A stretch of DNA of 64,000 nucleotides from Streptomyces sp. NBC_01262 (lineage in GTDB: Bacteria; Actinomycetota; Actinomycetes; Streptomycetales; Streptomycetaceae). This document shows, one piece after another, positions 37,470 to 45,327 of this stretch. Location of the stretch: contig NZ_CP108462.1 of assembly GCF_036226365.1 (NCBI RefSeq), forward strand, positions 4,462,501 to 4,526,500. Reading direction: 5' to 3'. Under the pieces are notes generated by a model. It was not told the DNA's origin and did no database searches. It saw only the letters and a list, made by a program, of their open reading frames with translations. The first letter of the stretch is position 1, and every line of letters begins with the position of its first letter. Both the position numbers and the translations under genes were made by a program.

Positions 37470-38365
37470 GCCGCACCTCCGGCGGTTACGAGGCCCGGGT
37501 GCGCCCTGCCGGCCAGTCGGCCCAGCCGGGCCAGTACGTAGGCGGCGAACGCGAAGGTGGTCACGTAAAACCCGATGGGGTAGGGCGAGTAGTAGGCGAC
37601 GATCAGGCCGAGCCAGGTCACCGCGAGGGCGATGAGCACGGACAGCGCGAGGCTGACGGCGGGCCGGGCGGTGAGGGTCTGGGCGGTGGCGGCGGGCATC
37701 ACGAGCAGGGCGAAGACCAGCAGGGTGCCGGTGATCTGGCTGGCCTCGGCGGCGGCCGCACCCAGCAGGACCAGGAACAGTGTGGACAGCAGGCGCACCG
37801 GCACCCGGCGGCCGGCGGCGACGTCGGCGTCGACGGAGGCGAACAGCAGCGGGCGCCCGATCGCGGCGAGGACGCCGAGGACGGCGACCGCCACCGCGAG
37901 CAGGATCCAGACCTGGGTGGTGGTGATGCCCAGGAAGCTGCCGAAGAGCAGGGAGGTGACGCCGCCCAGCAGCCCCTTGTAGAGGGCGGTGAACAGGAAG
38001 CCGCAGGCGAGCAGGAATGCCTGGACGGTTCCGGTGAGCGCCGATTCATGCCCGTCGGCGTCGCGTCCGGCGCGCGGGACGGCGGCGATGACCAGGGCGG
38101 CGACAAGGCAGAAGGCGAAGTAGCCGTAGGTGGCGCTGACGCCGATGAGGGTGGCCCCGGCCGCGCCGGGGAAGCCGACCACCGCCAGGGTGTGCCCGGC
38201 GAAGCTCTGCCGGCGCAGCACCATGAACCAGCCCATGACCCCCGCCGCGACGGCGACGACTGTGCCGGCCCGGAAGGCGTTGACCATGAAGGGGAACGCC
38301 CACATCTGCTGAAGGTCGGTCACCGGATTCCACGACCAACCCGCATAGGCGTCAGCGAGCAGCAC
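37466..38365 (-). CDS. Zinc ABC transporter permease (ABC-3 family), first subunit
   Basis: The protein has 299 aa from a GTG at 38365, with about eight membrane helices. FMVLRRQSFAGHTLAVVGFP is the ABC-3 motif, with His in place of the usual Asp-Ala-Leu-Ser. GRPLLFASVDADVAAGRRVP matches its partner at the coupling helix. It overlaps the ATPase gene by 14 bases and the next permease by 4. The His-containing variant resembles the AnchBB/AztB-type actinobacterial importers; metal choice is inferred from Zur and the boxes. Confidence 0.9.
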   Translation of the reverse strand: MLLADAYAGWSWNPVTDLQQMWAFPFMVNAFRAGTVVAVAAGVMGWFMVLRRQSFAGHTLAVVGFPGAAGATLIGVSATYGYFAFCLVAALVIAAVPRAGRDADGHESALTGTVQAFLLACGFLFTALYKGLLGGVTSLLFGSFLGITTTQVWILLAVAVAVLGVLAAIGRPLLFASVDADVAAGRRVPVRLLSTLFLVLLGAAAAEASQITGTLLVFALLVMPAATAQTLTARPAVSLALSVLIALAVTWLGLIVAYYSPYPIGFYVTTFAFAAYVLARLGRLAGRAHPGLVTAGGAA

Positions 38366-39272
38366 CGCGGCCTCCCTGCCCCGGCACGGTGGGCCGGTCG
38401 GCGTGCCGGTCGGTGTGGATGGCGGGTGCCTCCGGCTGTCCTACGACCACGAGCCTGCCGTCGGAGGTGCGCAGGACCTCGATGGGGGTGCCGTACAGCC
38501 GGGACAGGGTCTCGGAGGTGATCACCTGCTCGGGGCGGCCCGCGACGGCGCCGCCCTCGGCGAGATACACCACGCGGTCCAGCCGGGACAGGATCGGGTT
38601 GACGTCGTGCGCGACCATGACCACGGTCACGCCCTCCTCCCGGCAGATCCGTCCGACCAGCGCGGCCACGGCCGCCTGGTTGGGCAGGTCGAGGCTGTCC
38701 AACGGCTCGTCCAGCAGCAGCAGTTCGGGGCGGCGTACGAGCGCCTGCGCGATCAGCAGCCGCTGCTGCTCGCCACCGGAGCACTGCCCGATCGGCCGGT
38801 CCGCGTACGCCGACGCCCCGACCACCTCGATCACCTCGGCGATCCGGTCCCGGGCGGCCCTGCGCCGGGCGCGGCGCACGAAGGGCAGCGGCACGCCCCA
38901 GCGGTCCCCGTCCCAGCCCAGCCGCACGATGTCCCTGCCGCGCATCCGCAACGAGGCGTCGAAGCTGCGGCGTTGGGGCAGATAGCCGACCCGCTGCCCG
39001 GCCCGGCCGGGCCGCTCGCCGAGGACCCGCACCTCGCCGGCGGCGGGTGGCAGCACCCCGAGCAGGACCTTCACCAGGGTGGACTTGCCAACCCCGTTGG
39101 GTCCGAGCACCGCGACGAACTCGCCCGCGCCGACCTCCAGATCGACCCCGGACCACAGGGTGCGCCCGCCGACCCGCACCGCCGCGCCGTGCAGCGACAC
39201 CACAGCCCCGGCGGCGGGGCCGACAGCGGGCTCGGCGGGACGGGCCACCCGTGCCACGGGTTTCACGGTCAC
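38352..39272 (-). CDS. Zinc ABC transporter ATP-binding protein
   Basis: The protein has 306 aa. Walker A is GPNGVGKST, the Q loop is in LPQRRSFD, the ABC signature is CSGGEQQR, Walker B is LLLLDEPLDSLD and the switch His is in VMVAHDVN. An extra C-terminal tail of about 50 residues, rich in His/Arg, follows the nucleotide-binding domain. The GTG start overlaps the SBP stop (GTGA). It energises the two ABC-3 permeases. Confidence 0.92.
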   Translation of the reverse strand: MTVKPVARVARPAEPAVGPAAGAVVSLHGAAVRVGGRTLWSGVDLEVGAGEFVAVLGPNGVGKSTLVKVLLGVLPPAAGEVRVLGERPGRAGQRVGYLPQRRSFDASLRMRGRDIVRLGWDGDRWGVPLPFVRRARRRAARDRIAEVIEVVGASAYADRPIGQCSGGEQQRLLIAQALVRRPELLLLDEPLDSLDLPNQAAVAALVGRICREEGVTVVMVAHDVNPILSRLDRVVYLAEGGAVAGRPEQVITSETLSRLYGTPIEVLRTSDGRLVVVGQPEAPAIHTDRHADRPTVPGQGGRGAAR

Positions 39273-40243
39273 TTCCCGGTGGCCTTCGCCAGAGCCGCTT
39301 CGATGCCCTGGAGCTGGCGGACCTGCCAGGCCTGGAACGAGGCCCCCGCCGGGGTGAGGGTCTCGGTGACGGTGGCCACCGGGATGCCCTCCGCCTTGGC
39401 GGCCTTGACCTGGGCCTGGACGTCCGGGGTGGCGTTCTGGCTGTTGTAGACGTAGACCTTGATCTTCTTGCCCGATATCTGCCCGTCGATGGTGGCCTTG
39501 TCCTTGGCCGTGGGGTCGGTGCCCTCGCTGATCGCGCTGAGGAAGGAGTACGGGGTGAGCATCTTCAGCCCCAGCCCGTCGGCGAGCGGTGACACGATCG
39601 ACTCCGACGCGCCGATCGGGGTGCCCGCGTACTTCGCCTTGATGTCGGATATCAGCTTGTTGTACGGGGCGAGGGTCGTGGTCTCGAAGGTGGTCTTCAG
39701 CTTGTCGAAGTCGGCGGCGTCGGCCGGGTCGATCTTCTTGTAGTCCGTCGTGATCTTCTCGATGACCTGGTGGACGTTGTCGGGTGAGTACCAGCGGTGC
39801 GGGTTGCCGCCGGGCTTGATGCCGACCAGGTCGCCGACCTTGAGGTCGGTGCGGCCGGAGACGGGGTTGGCGGACAGCAGCTTGTCCGCCCAGGCGTCGT
39901 AGCCGATGCCGTTGACCACCGTGTACTGGGCTCCCGCCACCGTGCGGGCGTCGGCCGCGGTGGGCTCGTAGTCGTGCGGGTCCGCGTCGGGGTTGTCGAT
40001 GATGCTGGTGACCTTGACGTGGCTGCCGCCCAACTGCGAGGCGATGCTGCCCCAGAAGTTCTCCGCCGCCACCACCTGGATCGTCTTCCCGCCACCGGAA
40101 CCGGAGGACGAGGCGTCCGCCGACGTACTGCCGGAGGAGGAGGTGGAGCAGGCGGTGGCCGTTATCGCGGCCATGACCGCGACACCGCCGAGGGCGAACC
40201 GGGACGGCCGGGATCCGGCGGAACGGGACGGGGCAACGCTCAT
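39269..40243 (-). CDS. Zinc ABC transporter solute-binding lipoprotein
   Basis: The protein has 324 aa from ATG 40243 (GAGGAGA upstream). The lipobox ATAC marks Cys32, followed by a Ser/Gly linker. The cluster A-I metal-binding fold shows DADPHDYEPTAAD and GGNPHRWYSPDNV, each with a conserved His ligand, then GASESIVSPLADGLGL. There is no long His-rich loop, as in AztC-type proteins. It is the first gene of the operon. Two Zur-box-like sites lie about 76 and 115 bases upstream. Confidence 0.9.
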   Translation of the reverse strand: MSVAPSRSAGSRPSRFALGGVAVMAAITATACSTSSSGSTSADASSSGSGGGKTIQVVAAENFWGSIASQLGGSHVKVTSIIDNPDADPHDYEPTAADARTVAGAQYTVVNGIGYDAWADKLLSANPVSGRTDLKVGDLVGIKPGGNPHRWYSPDNVHQVIEKITTDYKKIDPADAADFDKLKTTFETTTLAPYNKLISDIKAKYAGTPIGASESIVSPLADGLGLKMLTPYSFLSAISEGTDPTAKDKATIDGQISGKKIKVYVYNSQNATPDVQAQVKAAKAEGIPVATVTETLTPAGASFQAWQVRQLQGIEAALAKATGK

Positions 40244-40318
40244 GACGGGGGTTCTCCTCACCAAGCCGGGCCGCGCGTCAGCGGACCAGCGGCACTTCGG
40301 GACACCCTCAACGCTAAA

Positions 40319-40333
40319 TGGGAATGACTTTCA
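40319..40333. promoter_or_regulatory. Zur-box-like site A upstream of the zinc transporter
   Basis: TGGGAATGACTTTCA matches 12 of 15 positions of the 7-1-7 palindrome TGAAAATGATTTTCA that I take as the Streptomyces Zur box. It lies between the transporter operon and the divergent His-rich gene. Confidence 0.6.
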
Positions 40334-40357
40334 AAACCATAGATCAATATGCAGATA

Positions 40358-40372
40358 TGAAAATCATTACCA
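40358..40372. promoter_or_regulatory. Zur-box-like site B upstream of the zinc transporter
   Basis: TGAAAATCATTACCA matches 12 of 15 positions of the Zur-box palindrome. It is 39 bases from site A, so two dimers could bind on one DNA face. Confidence 0.6.
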
Positions 40373-40431
40373 TCTCTTGACCGCCTGAACGCGCGTGACG
40401 GTGGCGACGTGAGAACACATGCGTAGATCGC

Positions 40432-40447
40432 CATATGCTAATGTCGC
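40432..40447. promoter_or_regulatory. Shared operator-like motif before the His-rich gene
   Basis: CATATGCTAATGTCGC is nearly the same as the start of the motif at 40838 before the SmtB-type gene (CAYATGCTAATGT). A TATACAT a few bases downstream could be a -10. Candidate site for the regulator at 40857. Confidence 0.5.
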
Positions 40448-40500
40448 TATACATTGACCGCCCGCCGGCTTTCCCGGTGGCGCACGTGAGGAGTTCCGCC

Positions 40501-40803
40501 ATGTCCACTGCCGTTGACCACCGCCCCCACCCGGCTCACGAGCACGTCCACGGCGAGGGGTGCGGCCACGTCGCGATCCCGCACGGCGACCACGTCGACT
40601 ACGCGCACGACGGTCACATTCACCGGACACACGGCGACCACGCCGACGAGTGCGCGGATGCGGAGCACTCGGTGCACCAGGGCCACGACCACGAGCACGG
40701 CCCTCAGTGCGGGCACGTCGCTGTGCCGCACGACGGTCACACGGACTACGTCCACGACGGACACCGCCACGCGGCCCACGAGGACCACTGGGACGACCAC
40801 TGA
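40501..40803 (+). CDS. Small His-rich metal-binding protein
   Basis: The protein has 100 aa and more than a quarter are His. It contains two copies of a unit, CGHVAIPHGDHVDYAHDGH and CGHVAVPHDGHTDYVHDGH, plus HEHVHGEG and HDHEHGPQ. There is no signal peptide or membrane helix, so it should be a cytoplasmic zinc buffer or chaperone. The ATG has GAGGAG 7 bases upstream. It lies between the zinc importer and a SmtB-type sensor gene and shares an operator-like motif with the latter. The role in storage or delivery is inferred from composition. Confidence 0.8.
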   Translation: MSTAVDHRPHPAHEHVHGEGCGHVAIPHGDHVDYAHDGHIHRTHGDHADECADAEHSVHQGHDHEHGPQCGHVAVPHDGHTDYVHDGHRHAAHEDHWDDH

Positions 40804-40837
40804 CCGCCTTCGACCGCACACAACTGAAAGTCGTTCT

Positions 40838-40859
40838 CACATGCTAATGTGCGCATGTG
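40838..40859. promoter_or_regulatory. Palindromic operator at the SmtB-type gene start
   Basis: CACATGC-N8-GCATGTG spans the GTG start codon, and inside it CACAT-GCTA-ATGTG is a shorter perfect palindrome. A TAATGT 7 bases before the start could be the -10, which would make the mRNA leaderless. Probably autoregulatory. Confidence 0.6.
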
Positions 40860-41162
40860 ACAACAGCTTCAGTGCCGGACGAACCCATACAGGACCTGCA
40901 CGCGGCCAGTGAGCTGCTTCGGGCCCTGGCCTCCCCGGTCCGGCTGGGCATAGTGCGCGAGCTGTCCGGGGGCGGCAAACGCGTCCACGAGCTCGTCACC
41001 GCCCTCGGCGTCAGCCAGCCCCTGGTCTCCCAGCACCTGCGCGTATTGCGCGCCTCGCGGATCGTCACCACCCGCCGCGAGGCCCGCGAGATCGAGTACT
41101 CCCTCACCGACGACCACGTCGCCCACATAGTGCTGGACGCGATCCGGCACGCCCAGGAGTAA
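40857..41162 (+). CDS. ArsR/SmtB-family zinc sensor
   Basis: The protein has 101 aa. The winged helix shows LASPVRLGIVRELSGGGKRV and GVSQPLVSQHLRVLRASRIV. The C-terminal helix carries Asp85-x-His87-x10-His98-x2-Glu101, exactly the alpha-5 zinc site of SmtB/CzrA, and the alpha-3 Cys pair of cadmium sensors is absent. It would leave DNA when zinc is in excess. The GTG start appears leaderless. The adjacent His-rich gene carries the same operator-like motif, so the two likely form a zinc-excess or buffering module beside the Zur-controlled importer. Confidence 0.88.
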   Translation: MTTASVPDEPIQDLHAASELLRALASPVRLGIVRELSGGGKRVHELVTALGVSQPLVSQHLRVLRASRIVTTRREAREIEYSLTDDHVAHIVLDAIRHAQE

Positions 41163-41180
41163 CCGGGCATGTCCGGCCCC

Positions 41181-41933
41181 TCAGGACGCCCTGATCCTCG
41201 GGAGGTCCTGGTACGGGTCGTCGGGCTCGGGGATGCGCTTGACGGTGGCCGTGTCCAAGGCCGCGCGGGCGGAGTCGGTGCCGACCTTTCCGGTGGGGCG
41301 CCACGTGCCGGTGACCGTCACCCAGGTGTCGGCGGGCGGCGCGGTCGCGCCGTGCATCTCCACCTTGAAGGCGGTGGCGTCGGCGGCGCAGCAGGTGACG
41401 ATCAGCCGGGTGAGGTACCAGGTGCCGTTGGTGCCGGGGGTGACGAAGCCGGTGAGCCGTACCGTGCGGCCGCGCAGGGACCTGTCGGTGTCCCACTTGG
41501 CGCGGGAGCCGAACTCGCTCACGGACAGCGCGAGCGGGTCCTTGCCCGGGAGGGCGGGGAAGGTGCCGGCGCCGGAGGTTGTCGCGGTGTCGTTGCGGGA
41601 GGCGGTGTACGAGCCGAGGGCCGGCGGGGCGAAGAGGAGCAGCAGGAGTGCGGGCACGTAGAGCAGCCATGCGATGCGCGGGCCCTTGCTGTGGTCGTGC
41701 CCGTGGTCGTCATGGTGGTCGTCCGGCCCGTGTCCGGGTTCGTCGCGGCTGAAGGGGAATCCGTCGCGGGCGGCGGCGATCATGCCGAGCAGGACCAGCA
41801 GTACGCCGGAGGCGATGAGCAGGGGCCGCAGCCCGGCCTTGACGTAGCGCAGGTAGAGGTCGCTGAAGAGCGCGATGTGCAGCAGGCCCGCGCCGGTCAG
41901 CAGGAGCAGCAGCACCTGGAGGTTGCGTTTCAC
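41181..41933 (-). CDS. TIGR03943 family membrane protein
   Basis: The protein has 250 aa from a GTG at 41933 that overlaps the upstream stop (GTGA). Three hydrophobic segments lie near 5-22, 35-52 and 85-105; between the last two is a His/Asp-rich loop (HGPDDHHDDHGHDHSKG) that could bind zinc. The C-terminal soluble domain has VRLTGFVTP and RLIVTCCAADA, typical of TIGR03943 (YcgQ-like). It pairs with the DUF318 permease encoded just before it. Such pairs are found in Zur regulons; transport of metal is proposed but not proven. Confidence 0.85.
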   Translation of the reverse strand: MKRNLQVLLLLLTGAGLLHIALFSDLYLRYVKAGLRPLLIASGVLLVLLGMIAAARDGFPFSRDEPGHGPDDHHDDHGHDHSKGPRIAWLLYVPALLLLLFAPPALGSYTASRNDTATTSGAGTFPALPGKDPLALSVSEFGSRAKWDTDRSLRGRTVRLTGFVTPGTNGTWYLTRLIVTCCAADATAFKVEMHGATAPPADTWVTVTGTWRPTGKVGTDSARAALDTATVKRIPEPDDPYQDLPRIRAS

Positions 41934-43009
41934 AGCAGTAGCCACCCGATCAGCGCGCTGCACACGACGGCCATGAACCATGTGGCCGTGGAGAAGCGCA
42001 GTGCGAACGCCCGTCCGAAGGTACCGGACTGCAGGGCGACGAGTTTCAGGTCGACCATCGGCCCGACCACCATGAAGGCGAGCCGGGCGGTGGGCGAGAA
42101 CCCGGTGAGGGAGGCGGCGACGAAGGCGTCGGCCTCGGAGCAGATGGCGAGGATCACGGCGAGTGCGCCCAGCACCGGCACGGCCAGCCAGGGCGAGTCG
42201 GTGAACGTCCGCAGCACGGAGTGCGGCACGGCGACGTTGAAGGTGGCCGCAGCGGCCGCTCCGACTGCGAGGAACCCCCCGGCGTGCAGGAAATCGTGCT
42301 GCAGGGAGGTCCGGAACTCCTCCAGGCGCCCGCTCCCCGGGGCGTGCCCGGCCGGGCCCTTGGGCAGTCGCAGCCACTTCTCGCGGCCCGCGGCGACCCA
42401 CAGCCAGCCCATCCCCACAGAGGTGGCCAGCGAGGCGGCGAGCCGCGCCAGCACCATCTGCGGGTTGCTGGGGAAAGCGATGGCGGTCGCCACCAGCACT
42501 ATCGGGTTGATGGCCGGCGCCGACAACAGGAAGGCCAGCGCTGCCGCCGGGGTCACCCCGCGCCGCATCAGGCTCCCGGCAACCGGCACCGAGGCGCATT
42601 CACACCCCGGCAGCAGAGCCCCGGCCGCGCTCGCCACCGGCACCGCGAGTGCCGGGCTGCGGGGCAGTATCCGCGTGAAGACCCAGGCCGGTACGAAGGC
42701 GCTGATCGCCGCCGACACCAGGGTGCCCAGCAGCAGGAACGGGATGCCCTGGATCACGATGGCCACGAAGACCGTCTGCCACGCCTGCACCGCCGGCCGG
42801 TCGAGCCACAGGACGACCTCGGGCCCCAGCAGCACCACCGTAGCGCCGATCACGGCCAGCGACAGGCCACCGACGACCGTGAAGAACAGGGCACGCGCCG
42901 CAAGACGCAGCCCGTCGCCCGCTCCGGGCGCGATGGCCGGTCGCTCGCTTACCGGCCTCTCCCGCACCGGCTGCGCCGTTCCGCCTGTTCCGTCGACCAC
43001 GTCTCCCAT
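41930..43009 (-). CDS. DUF318/YraQ-type permease
   Basis: The protein has 359 aa from ATG 43009 (CAGGAA directly before); the frame is open to 43096. About eight membrane helices. PGCECASVPVAG with two Cys and LLSAPAINPIVLVAT are the hallmarks of the permease family that includes ArsP and YraQ. In actinobacteria it is usually followed by TIGR03943, as here. A palindromic Zur-like site (43165-43185) lies upstream. The substrate is unknown, and metal-related by context. Confidence 0.82.
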   Translation of the reverse strand: MGDVVDGTGGTAQPVRERPVSERPAIAPGAGDGLRLAARALFFTVVGGLSLAVIGATVVLLGPEVVLWLDRPAVQAWQTVFVAIVIQGIPFLLLGTLVSAAISAFVPAWVFTRILPRSPALAVPVASAAGALLPGCECASVPVAGSLMRRGVTPAAALAFLLSAPAINPIVLVATAIAFPSNPQMVLARLAASLATSVGMGWLWVAAGREKWLRLPKGPAGHAPGSGRLEEFRTSLQHDFLHAGGFLAVGAAAAATFNVAVPHSVLRTFTDSPWLAVPVLGALAVILAICSEADAFVAASLTGFSPTARLAFMVVGPMVDLKLVALQSGTFGRAFALRFSTATWFMAVVCSALIGWLLL

Positions 43010-43164
43010 TTCCTGCACGGCCACCGCCGGACCACGGATTCCAAGGGCCCCAGAGTAGCCGCGGCGGCCCGTGCGGCACGGAAGGCGGCGAAACATTCCA
43101 CGGAGAGCCGCTCAGCGCTTCCGGCGGTACGCGGGAGGCGCTCTCGGCCCCGGATCGGACTCGA

Positions 43165-43185
43165 TAGAAATGGATTCCATTTTCA
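43165..43185. promoter_or_regulatory. Zur-like palindrome between the permease and L32 genes
   Basis: TAGAAATGG-ATT-CCATTTTCA is a 9-3-9 inverted repeat with two mismatches; its minus-strand half TGAAAAT equals half a Zur box. It lies 40 bases before rpmF and about 155 bases from the permease start, so it could control both. Confidence 0.6.
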
Positions 43186-43224
43186 TATAGCGTTGGGCTC
43201 CCCGACCCAGGAGGCTCCCAGCCC

Positions 43225-43395
43225 ATGGCCGTACCCAAGCGGAAGATGTCCCGCAGCAATACCCGGCACCGTCGCGCGCAGTGGAAGGCCAGCGTGCCCG
43301 CTCTGGTCCCCGTCACCATCGACGGCTCCGTGTACCGGGTACCGGGCAGGCTCGTGAAGGCGTACCAGCGCGGTCTACTGAACCCGGAGGGCTGA
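43225..43395 (+). CDS. rpmF: Ribosomal protein L32, zinc-free form
   Basis: The protein has 56 aa. It begins MAVPKRKMSRSNTRHRRAQW, the unmistakable L32 start. AGGAGG precedes the ATG. Zinc-binding L32 has four Cys in its second half; this copy has none and reads VTIDGSVYRVPGRLVKAY there. It is therefore the C-minus paralogue used when zinc is scarce. It lies 7 bases before the COG0523 gene and after a Zur-like palindrome. Confidence 0.93.
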   Translation: MAVPKRKMSRSNTRHRRAQWKASVPALVPVTIDGSVYRVPGRLVKAYQRGLLNPEG

Positions 43396-43402
43396 CCGCG
43401 CC

Positions 43403-44632
43403 ATGTCCGACCTGGCCGACCACCTGCCCGTCACCGTCCTGTCCGGCTTCCTCGGCTCGGGCAAGACCACACTGCTCAACCACCTCCTCAACAACCGCGA
43501 CGGTCTGCGGGTCGCGGTGATCGTCAATGACATGAGCGAGGTCAACATCGACGCCGCGCTCGTCCGCGGCGGCGATGCCGCGCTGTCGCGCACCGAGGAG
43601 CGGCTGGTGGAGATGACCAACGGCTGCATCTGCTGCACCCTGCGCGACGACCTGCTGGAAGAGGTCGACCGGCTGGCCCGCGAGGGCCGGTTCGACTACC
43701 TGCTCATCGAGTCCAGCGGAATCTCCGAACCGATGCCGGTCGCCGCCACCTTCGCCTTCCCCCGCGACGACGGCGCGACGCTGGGCGACATCGCCCGACT
43801 GGACACCATGGTCACGGTCGTCGACGCCGCCAACTTCCTGCCTGAACTCGCCGGCGGGGACGGCCTCGCCGAGCGCGGGCTCGACCAGTACGAGGACGAC
43901 GAACGCACCGTCAGCGACCTGCTCATGGACCAGATCGAGTTCGCCGACGTCATCGTCCTCAACAAGCTCGACCTGGTCGACGAGCAACAGGCCGCGACCC
44001 TGCACGCCGCGCTCACCCGGCTCAACCCCGCCGCCCGGATCGTGCCCGCCCGGCACGGCCGGGTGGACCCCGCCGACGTCCTGGGCACCGGCCGCTTCGA
44101 CCTGGAGCGCGCCCAACAGGCACCCGGCTGGGTCATGGAACTCAACGGCGACCACATGCCCGAGACCGAGGAGTACGGGATCTCCAGCACCGTCTTCCGC
44201 GCCGGACGTCCCTTCCACCCCGGCCGGCTCTGGGAGTTCGTCACCGAGGGGCTCGACAGCGGCGCGTACGGGCAGATCCTGCGCTCCAAGGGCTTCTTCT
44301 GGCTCGCCAGCCGCCCCCGGGTGACCGGCCTGTGGTCGCAGGCCGGCGCAGTCGCCCGCTTCGAGCCCTCCGGCGCCCGCGACCCGGGCAACAACAACGA
44401 ACAGCAGGGCCAAGAACTGGTGTTCATCGGTACCGGACTGCGCCCCGACGCGCTGCGCGCGGCCCTCGCAGCCTGCCTGATCACGGAAGCGGACACCGGG
44501 TCGGTCCCGTTGCACGACCCGTTCCCGGCCTGGGACACGTACGGCATCGACGACACCTGCGAGCACGAGCACAAGCACGACGCGTTCGAGCAGGCTCCCC
44601 GTCCCGTGGCCGCCGCGGCGCGGACGCGATGA
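43403..44632 (+). CDS. COG0523 GTPase / zinc metallochaperone (CobW-like)
   Basis: The protein has 409 aa. The P loop GFLGSGKTT is at 15-23, the metal-binding GCICC has Cys75, Cys77 and Cys78, ESSGISEP is the Walker B region, and NKLD gives guanine specificity. The C-terminal CobW_C domain follows, and a His-rich CEHEHKHDAF near the end could bind zinc. This is the ZNG1/YciC branch, which inserts zinc into key enzymes under limitation. It is co-transcribed with rpmF upstream and overlaps the next gene by 4 bases. It is intact, unlike the paralogue at 45328. Confidence 0.9.
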   Translation: MSDLADHLPVTVLSGFLGSGKTTLLNHLLNNRDGLRVAVIVNDMSEVNIDAALVRGGDAALSRTEERLVEMTNGCICCTLRDDLLEEVDRLAREGRFDYLLIESSGISEPMPVAATFAFPRDDGATLGDIARLDTMVTVVDAANFLPELAGGDGLAERGLDQYEDDERTVSDLLMDQIEFADVIVLNKLDLVDEQQAATLHAALTRLNPAARIVPARHGRVDPADVLGTGRFDLERAQQAPGWVMELNGDHMPETEEYGISSTVFRAGRPFHPGRLWEFVTEGLDSGAYGQILRSKGFFWLASRPRVTGLWSQAGAVARFEPSGARDPGNNNEQQGQELVFIGTGLRPDALRAALAACLITEADTGSVPLHDPFPAWDTYGIDDTCEHEHKHDAFEQAPRPVAAAARTR

Positions 44633-45009
44633 CCCGCCCCTTCACGCTGGTCGTCTGCCGGGCCGGATGCGACGGACCGGCGGCCTCCGCCGTCATGGAA
44701 TCCCTCAGGGACGCCGTACGGACCGCCCCGCACGGCGTCCTGGTCGCCACCGCGTGCCTGCGCGGCGTCCTGCGGTGCGACGCCTTCGGCCCGTACGGGA
44801 GCGGAGTCCGGGGTCTCTTCGCCGTGGTGCAGCCCTGCGACACCGATCGCCGCCCCCACGGAACTCCGATCCGGCTCGGACCGCTCACCGGCCCCGCCGA
44901 CGCGGCGGCGATCGGCGCCTGGCTGCGGGCCGGTATGCCGGACGACGGCACCCTGCCCCAGCACCTGCGGGCCGCCCCGCCGCCCCGGGCGGTCGCCCAC
45001 CTCAACTGA
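44629..45009 (+). CDS. Hypothetical ferredoxin-like protein coupled to COG0523
   Basis: The protein has 126 aa. The ATG overlaps the stop of the COG0523 gene (ATGA). TLVVCRAGCDG, TACLRGVLRCDAFGP and VVQPCD give Cys positions similar to thioredoxin-like [2Fe-2S] ferredoxins, but I cannot assign it firmly. There is no signal peptide. Similar small proteins accompany zinc-sparing ribosomal genes in actinobacteria. A terminator follows. Confidence 0.7.
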   Translation: MTRPFTLVVCRAGCDGPAASAVMESLRDAVRTAPHGVLVATACLRGVLRCDAFGPYGSGVRGLFAVVQPCDTDRRPHGTPIRLGPLTGPADAAAIGAWLRAGMPDDGTLPQHLRAAPPPRAVAHLN

Positions 45010-45024
45010 CGTCGGCCGCCGATG

Positions 45025-45060
45025 GTCCGCGTGCCACCGACTTCTCGGTGGCACGCGGAC
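45025..45060. terminator. Bidirectional terminator
   Basis: GTCCGCGTGCCACCGA and TCGGTGGCACGCGGAC form a perfect 16-bp stem with loop CTTC, between the convergent hypothetical gene and rpsR. Confidence 0.88.
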
Positions 45061-45062
45061 GT

Positions 45063-45305
45063 TCACTTACCGGAAGAGTAGGGAAGCAGCGCCATCTCCC
45101 GGGCGTTCTTGATCGCGCGCGCCAGTTGCCGCTGCTGCTGGGCGCTGACCCGGGTCACCCGCCGGCTGCGGATCTTGCCGCGGTCGGAGATGAACTTCCT
45201 GAGCAGATCGGTGTCCTTGTAGTCGATGTACGTGATCCTCGCTGCGTCGAGCGGGTTCGGCCTGGGGGCACGGGGCTTGTCGGCACGGTTGCTGCGGCGG
45301 TCCAT
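45063..45305 (-). CDS. rpsR: Ribosomal protein S18, zinc-free form
   Basis: The protein has 80 aa from ATG 45305 (GAAAGG upstream). It shows the S18 core: ITYIDYKDTDLLRKFISDRG, KIRSRRVTRVSAQQQRQL and ARAIKNAREMALLPY. It has no Cys, whereas zinc-type S18 carries a short Cys motif near the N-terminus. It is the last gene of the minus-strand set L33-L31-COG0523-S18 driven from the Zur-like palindrome at 46927. Confidence 0.93.
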   Translation of the reverse strand: MDRRSNRADKPRAPRPNPLDAARITYIDYKDTDLLRKFISDRGKIRSRRVTRVSAQQQRQLARAIKNAREMALLPYSSGK

Positions 45306-45327
45306 GGGGGCCTTTCGCTGAGGGGGC

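Noticed and set aside
40560..40847. Arg-rich frames overlapping the His-rich gene
   Set aside because: They are shifted frames of the same GC-rich bases; only the His-rich frame has a ribosome binding site and internal repeats.
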